Assembly (NCBI GenBank): GCA_914767715.1 | Contig: OU612073.1 | Location: forward strand, 6,388,001-6,448,000 | Direction: 5' to 3' | Source: Membranipora membranacea | Taxonomy: Eukaryota; Bryozoa; Gymnolaemata; Cheilostomatida; Membraniporidae | Length of the DNA stretch: 60,000 nt | Shown here: in pieces, positions 55,057 through 60,000 of the stretch | Layout of the letters: each line of letters opens with the position of its first letter | Numbering within the stretch: the first letter of the stretch is position 1 | The notes under the pieces: model-generated | Told to the model about the DNA's origin: nothing | The model's database searches: none | Seen by the model: the letters and a program-made list of their open reading frames with translations, nothing else | Program-made: the position numbers and the translations under genes

Positions 55057-55733
55057 TAAGGGAACGAGTACATCAGGTATGAATTGAATAGTGAGCTCAG
55101 GTTGCGTTACTAGGGTTTAAGTTAATATCATGACGAAGAATAGCATGAGATTACATTCATAATCAACATAGTCTATAGAAGACAGGTTATGAAGTCACAA
55201 ATTATTTTGTCATCGTTTATTCTAGATGGCGTTTAGAGATGGTATTTATGTGCCTGACGCATTTCATTTTTAATGTCGTCATATAATATATTAGAGGTTT
55301 ATATACTTTTGATTATTTATCTAGTTTTGTTTTCCCAATTTTTGTTATACACCAAATATATGAGACCGGTATACAAGTTATATTTTTGAGCATAATATAC
55401 TATATTTTTTCTGTGAAGGTATTTAGTCCGAATCATTCATCGCTGTTGACAGTTTAGTTATATACTAGCTGCAACTGATTCCATATAGGGATTTTTGGCT
55501 TTTACATTTTGAGGTATTAGAATTTTAATTATACTCTTATTCTTCTAAACTATTCTGTTCAAATTATTATATTTTACTCCCAAAGCTCGGGTACAATCTA
55601 AGTCAACATTTACTCATCAAACAATCTCATCATACCAACAATCCAAACACTTTATTTTGTTCTTCTTTATTCTTGCTGTTACTAAATAAAAACTGCCAAA
55701 AAAACTTTATTACAAAAATACTATAATTTATCA
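55057..55733. promoter_or_regulatory. Shared 3' region of convergent HMG-box and nicolin genes
   Basis: AATAAA on the plus strand at 55685-55690 could serve the HMG gene; AATAAA on the minus strand at 55706-55711 lies about 23 bp after the nicolin stop. Other AATAAA-like hexamers occur nearby, so usage is uncertain. Confidence 0.4.
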
Positions 55734-56420
55734 CTAATATGCCAGCAGATTGATATCATAGCAGCCATCTTTGTCAAATCTATTTGGGTTTACGCCTTGA
55801 TGATCCAGATCAGATGCTTTCTTACCGAGGGCCCACATTTTCTGTAGCACCTGTGAGATCTTGTCTAGAGATGGCATGTCTTTGATTGAGTTATGTTTGT
55901 TGCTTGCACCATCCGTGTCCTGTTGCTCGTTTAGCCATTTCGTTAGAGCGTCTGAAGATTTGTTTGATACGTCCGGCTTATAGATGCATAGATTGTCAAG
56001 TCCGAACTCAGTAAACTGAACAGACGGTTGATGCAAAGTGAATTTTAAGGCCACTATGCCTGCTGGTTCACATAAGAAGTCAGCTTTGTTTAGTATAAAC
56101 TTAGACTCAGCACCAGTTGCATGATGTGGATAAGGCATCAGTTTTTTTGACAATATTTTCTTCCATTCAAACTTGATGTTCTTACTGCCCTCTTCACCTG
56201 AGCTTGATTGGCTAGTTTTACACTTAGCTGTTATGACGAGTGTCCCTGTGTACCTGTTAGTGAAGGCTATCGACATGAGCTCAATTGAAGCACTGTCAGG
56301 AAAAGTCAGAGTCATCAGTTTACACCCACATAATACTACATTACTGATTCCAGGTGTCCCAACTCTTAAAGTCTGTAGAAGTTTCTGTGAGGTCCTCACT
56401 TCTTTCTGGTTTGTCTCCAT
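55734..56420 (-). CDS. NICN1: Nicolin-1, tubulin polyglutamylase complex subunit
   Basis: In mammals nicolin-1 is a non-catalytic subunit of the tubulin polyglutamylase complex (with TTLL1, TPGS1 and TPGS2), which adds glutamate chains to microtubule tails. This is one uninterrupted frame of 228 residues; human NICN1 has 213. Family landmarks: DSASIELMSIAFTNRYTGTL early, LHQPSVQFTEFGLDNLCIYK in the middle, KWLNEQ, and the C-terminal block LQKMWALGK then RFDKDGCYDINLLAY, which closely follows the mammalian tail. ATG at 56420. A poly(A) signal follows the stop closely. The lack of introns in an intron-rich neighbourhood is notable. Convergent with the HMG-box gene. Confidence 0.92.
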   Translation of the reverse strand: METNQKEVRTSQKLLQTLRVGTPGISNVVLCGCKLMTLTFPDSASIELMSIAFTNRYTGTLVITAKCKTSQSSSGEEGSKNIKFEWKKILSKKLMPYPHHATGAESKFILNKADFLCEPAGIVALKFTLHQPSVQFTEFGLDNLCIYKPDVSNKSSDALTKWLNEQQDTDGASNKHNSIKDMPSLDKISQVLQKMWALGKKASDLDHQGVNPNRFDKDGCYDINLLAY

Positions 56421-58602
56421 GACTTCCCACTGTGTTTTGGATCAGTAGTTGTAGTAAAAAGGGCACTTGCTTTAGTTAGACAAAAGCCTCAGTTGCCAGT
56501 GTCTATACCGGATGTTTACAGTATCTACTAGGCACGCAGTGAATAAAAGTCATGTTTTTGGAGTTGTGTTCTGCTATGCCAGGAAAAGACAACCTACCCT
56601 ACCTGTTTAAACCACTCATAAAACCACATCAGCGTACAAACCATTATGGTTGTTACGCGTATGCAGTTGAATATGGAGCTGAGGTCATTCATGAAAAAAC
56701 CTTAATAAAACTCACATGACAAAAATATTGTGATCACGAGAAAGCATTTTACAATCACTTAGAATGAGGAGACATGTGCATTGTCGACATCAAAGACATT
56801 TAGAAGCAGGTGGTTGGACACAAGGTGACGAGATAAGACACGTCTAGCTGAAGTTTGGTCGTTGGTATATTTCAGTCGTAAATTGCAATTTGCAACCGAT
56901 CAATGCACAAAGAGAATATACTGACAATAATATATATAACTATCATAGTAATAAACGCAATCCATCAATATGTTCCATCAATGCTATAAAGAAGTTATAT
57001 AAGTATGTTTCTAAACATGCAAAACTACAAGACTCTAAACATTAAAAGGAAACTGTGGTTAGAATGGGGGGGGGGGGGGGGGGGGAAGATCTCGATATCA
57101 AAATCCAACCACTAGAAGAAATATAATTGGGAAATAATCCATATGTACAAAATCACATTGTAATAATATTATGAGAGGGGTAAGTATAAACGTACTACTG
57201 TATTTTTATGTGCCAGATTATGACACGATTTGTCTATTCATGAACACAAAAAGTTTTCTGCTCTACAACTTTTGGAGGGTGTTGTAGTTTAAGATGATTC
57301 AGTAAATACATATGGAGAAAAATTGAAATTGAACGCGCCTCTGTCCATGGCTTTAAATCACTAACGTGGAAAAAACGTGACAGAGAAAATTATTTTTAAT
57401 AAAACACCATCAACAGAATTGAATTCTGTGATTGGAGGGAGTTAGTAGGTCATAAAATATAGGTCAAACACTCCTGGATTCGGGTACCTCATCGGCAGCT
57501 TATTTATTATTGTTTTTATATCTCATTCACCAACAGCAAAGCCTGCAAAAACAAAACCAATACAATATAATCATCAAGTTCATAACTGCTTATTAAGTCT
57601 CCTGACTGTAAGTTTATTGGTTAAGAGAAAAACATTAGCTCAGGGACTCAACTTATATGGAGCAAAAGTAGCACGAGTTGAATTTGAGGTTCTCTCTAAA
57701 TCACAAAGAGGGCGGACACCCTCCAAAAAGGTTATTTAATGAAAGGGATATCTTTAGAGGAAAAAATTACATTCCTAGAGCAGTTACATTATACCAATCA
57801 AACGGACCATGTACAAAAATTGGAAGTTATCTTGTCATGCAAAATGCAGGGGAGTTAATAACCAAATAATATACAAGCTAGGATGTAGGCAGGCAGACGT
57901 GACATGCGTCATTCTATTACTCTATATAAGCAGGCAAAAGTGATACTTTTGTGCACCATTCTACTGCTCACTACAATGCGCTGCATTCAGTACGAGGTTT
58001 AGTAATGGAATGTACTATTAGAAAAGACAAGTGATCAGAATATGTCAAATTTATAGTTATTGGCCTAGAATCTTGTTTTGGTAAATATGAGGTACTGGAT
58101 TTGCTAAGTTTCACCATTTGATCGAATGACAAAACAGTATATGCCAAGTTTTAGCAGAACAGACGGACAAGATAATCTGTGCACAACATTTCTGAGTTAT
58201 TCACCTTCCAAGTGCAGAGCCAAACATAAGTGATAATACTTGAGCCAAACCAACCAATAAGTGCATATTACAACCATCATACTCAAATCCAAAACCTCAT
58301 TATTTCCAAACTTTGAAAATTATATAATCACGACTATAAGTCTATGATCAGGCTAAGTTATAAAAATGGTAAGTAAAAAGGCTCAAGCCAATCCCATGAT
58401 TCTCTAAAACAATACCGTCGAGTCAATGAAGAGTTCATTGGCTGAATTGATAGAAAAGCCTTTCTACTTACTCCTATTCTAAGAGTCATTATATTGTTTT
58501 GAAATAAGTAAGAATTGAAAGCGAACACACACCGGTTTGCAGGCAGGCAGATAACAGATAATAGGTGGTTGGTGGTATGAGAATTGTGTGGGTTATAAGC
58601 TG
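56421..58602. other. Intergenic, no gene recognised
   Basis: Contains a poly-G run of about 20 at 57066-57085. Open frames (for example 57678-57869) show no family motif or splice context. AAACCACATCAGC and similar AT-poor blocks show no repeat partner that I noticed. Confidence 0.45.
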
Positions 58603-60000
58603 CTACATAACATCGATAAAGTACTCCTGGCCGCATGGGTTGCCCATAGCTTGGCGGAAGGACTGGTTACTTGAACTGACCTCGGGGGGCATATTAGCTA
58701 AATCTATTGGAGGAGGAGGCAGGCTGTGTGCCGTCGTGTCTGTCAGTGCAAAACTCCTTTCACTGCCCTCTACAAAATACAGACAACAAAACATTTATAT
58801 CTCAATAATTTGTGTAAAATATTATATTGGAGTTATCTTCCAGTCTGCAAAAAGTCAAACTGGGTAAAATTCATGCCGATATCACTTTTACAACATATCA
58901 CATATGTATGGCACTTTACGTGAGCGGTGTGCTTTTCTTAGCTTGCTGATTTGGAGGATGCCACATTTGAAGCTGAGGCTCTGATGCAATGCAAGCACAG
59001 CATGGTAATTGACAACACATGTTTGCGGATTAACATATTTTCGAACATGTATATTAGTTGAAAATCTAGCTCTCAATATATATTCAAATGTGGCGGGGTT
59101 CAAATCTTCTAGTCTTTTTTTCATGCACAAAACTCTCAGAATATTGAGCAGAGGTGGAGGGATAATGTTTAAGCTCAACAGATAGGAACATAAAGGATTT
59201 ATACCACAAAAATAACCCCGATACCTAAGATTCTGGGTTAAAGTCTGAAGAAATGAATACTTTAGCATGCAGCTAAGAAAAAGGGGGGACAACTCATTGC
59301 GTTGAGCATTAGCATTGCATTGACTCTAACATGGATTAGGCTCAGCTTAACTAACTTACTACAAATTTGTCTCCAATGCTTTCTGAAAACAGCAGAGCAA
59401 ACTCAACTGTAAAATCAATTAACTCATTACTTTAGTGTTGAGTCATGCTCCTAACATTAGTTGAGCATCTTGAAACCTACCATCCAATATCACTGTTTTA
59501 TTCTCTGATTAGTAGCGGTGTGGAAACCTGGTTATGAAGTCAATCATCAAGTTGTTAATGATTTGCCTTTACAAGTGATGATGCATGCAAAAGTGGCCTT
59601 TCTCTAGTGAGGTCACTAGTGACCTCACTTTCTCCAGTGACCTCACTAGTGAGGTCACTTTCTCTAGTGAGGTCAGTAGGAGTATTGTCATCAGTGACAA
59701 TACTCCTACTGCTTTTAATATTGTCACTGATGTAGTTGCTTATTTTTATACATGACCATGACTATTTGGAAGTCACAAAAGGACTTGGAGGTTTGAACTT
59801 ATCCAGAATATCGCGCTTTTCCATGAATAAATATCAACGATTTTAACCAACTATATTGAGAGAAGTTATCCGCTCTTTATTCCTCACCTATATGTGTAGA
59901 GTTAGGTGGTGGTAGATTAGCGTAGTCAGACGTTGTACTGTTCAGCTGATTATTACGTCTCTGTACGCTGATAACAGACTCGTTCTCACTGCTGCTGTGT
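58603..60000 (-). CDS. C-terminal exons of an unidentified protein, 5' part outside window
   Basis: Two exons on the minus strand, 60000-59888 (open at the right edge) and 58769-58603, join at phase 1 across donor ATAG|GTGAGG and acceptor TATTTTGTAG. About 91 residues are visible. The tail is polar and proline-rich: [46 protein letters not shown], ending [10 protein letters not shown]. The repeated (Y/L)AN(L/M)PP pattern, the tyrosine in SDYANL and the C-terminal IDVM (possible PDZ ligand) suggest the cytoplasmic tail of a receptor or an adaptor. I recognise no family. Confidence 0.5.
58770..59887. other. Intron of the right-edge gene with a palindrome cluster
   Basis: Holds an open minus frame at 58888-59292 with no recognised motif, and the compound palindrome at 59601-59712. 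Confidence 0.45.
59601..59712. repeat. Compound palindrome
   Basis: AGTGAGGTCACT joined to AGTGACCTCACT (59606-59629) is a perfect 24-bp palindrome; the reverse arrangement follows at 59636-59659. Then AGTGAGGTCA and a hairpin with perfect 16-bp arms AGTAGGAGTATTGTCA / TGACAATACTCCTACT (59675-59690, 59695-59710). TTTCTC(T/C) spacers separate the units. Confidence 0.9.

Noticed and set aside
58888-59292. 134-codon minus-strand frame
   Set aside because: No motif, no splice support, intronic to the right-edge gene; may be a decayed repeat.

Overview
The window is nuclear DNA of an animal. Genes are split by GT-AG introns of about 100 bp to several kb, and the sequence between them is AT-rich and crowded with foldback elements, SINEs, decayed LINEs, microsatellites and long G or C runs. 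The gene set (F-spondin, membrane collagen, Sox-like HMG box, FATP, MBIP, nicolin-1, a PAN-like secreted protein) is metazoan. Short introns and divergent members of animal families suggest an early-branching animal, perhaps a sponge. That placement is inference; no diagnostic marker is present.

Layout. 272-7174 (-): 5' half of an F-spondin gene (signal peptide, Reeler domain, start of Spondin_N), running off the left edge. 7.2-14.8 kb: no gene, but a U2 snRNA-like element and foldback elements. 14793-15554 (+): small single-pass membrane protein with a PPxY motif. 15.6-18.8 kb: nested foldbacks. 18839-22416 (+): MBIP-like ATAC-complex subunit. 22.4-33 kb: a LINE inserted in a LINE, two orphan exons, a TATG microsatellite, a reverse transcriptase relic and a 1.5 kb hairpin-rich satellite. 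33637-36343 (+): type II membrane collagen. 37754-42144 (+): small secreted Cys-rich protein whose 4 kb intron is full of transposons. 43416-49723 (-): seven-exon fatty acid transport protein/acyl-CoA synthetase. 50353-55056 (+): nine-exon Sox-related HMG-box factor, head-to-head with it. 55734-56420 (-): intronless nicolin-1. 58603-60000 (-): last two exons of an unidentified gene running off the right edge.

The genes do not form one pathway. Several concern the cell surface and matrix (F-spondin, collagen, PAN-like protein, PPxY membrane protein); others concern chromatin and transcription (MBIP, HMG box), lipid activation (FATP) and tubulin modification (nicolin-1). Exons were joined by hand from splice sites and reading phase. 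Reading frames close exactly for collagen, FATP, HMG box, MBIP, the PAN-like gene and the PPxY protein, which strongly supports those models.

Most unusual are a hAT-like miniature transposon family with 8-bp target duplications present at least 11 times, a U2-like element, an alternating-monomer satellite that can fold into hairpins, a compound palindrome at 59.6 kb, and two in-frame alternative splice options in the HMG-box gene, one of which would insert 14 residues into the DNA-binding domain.
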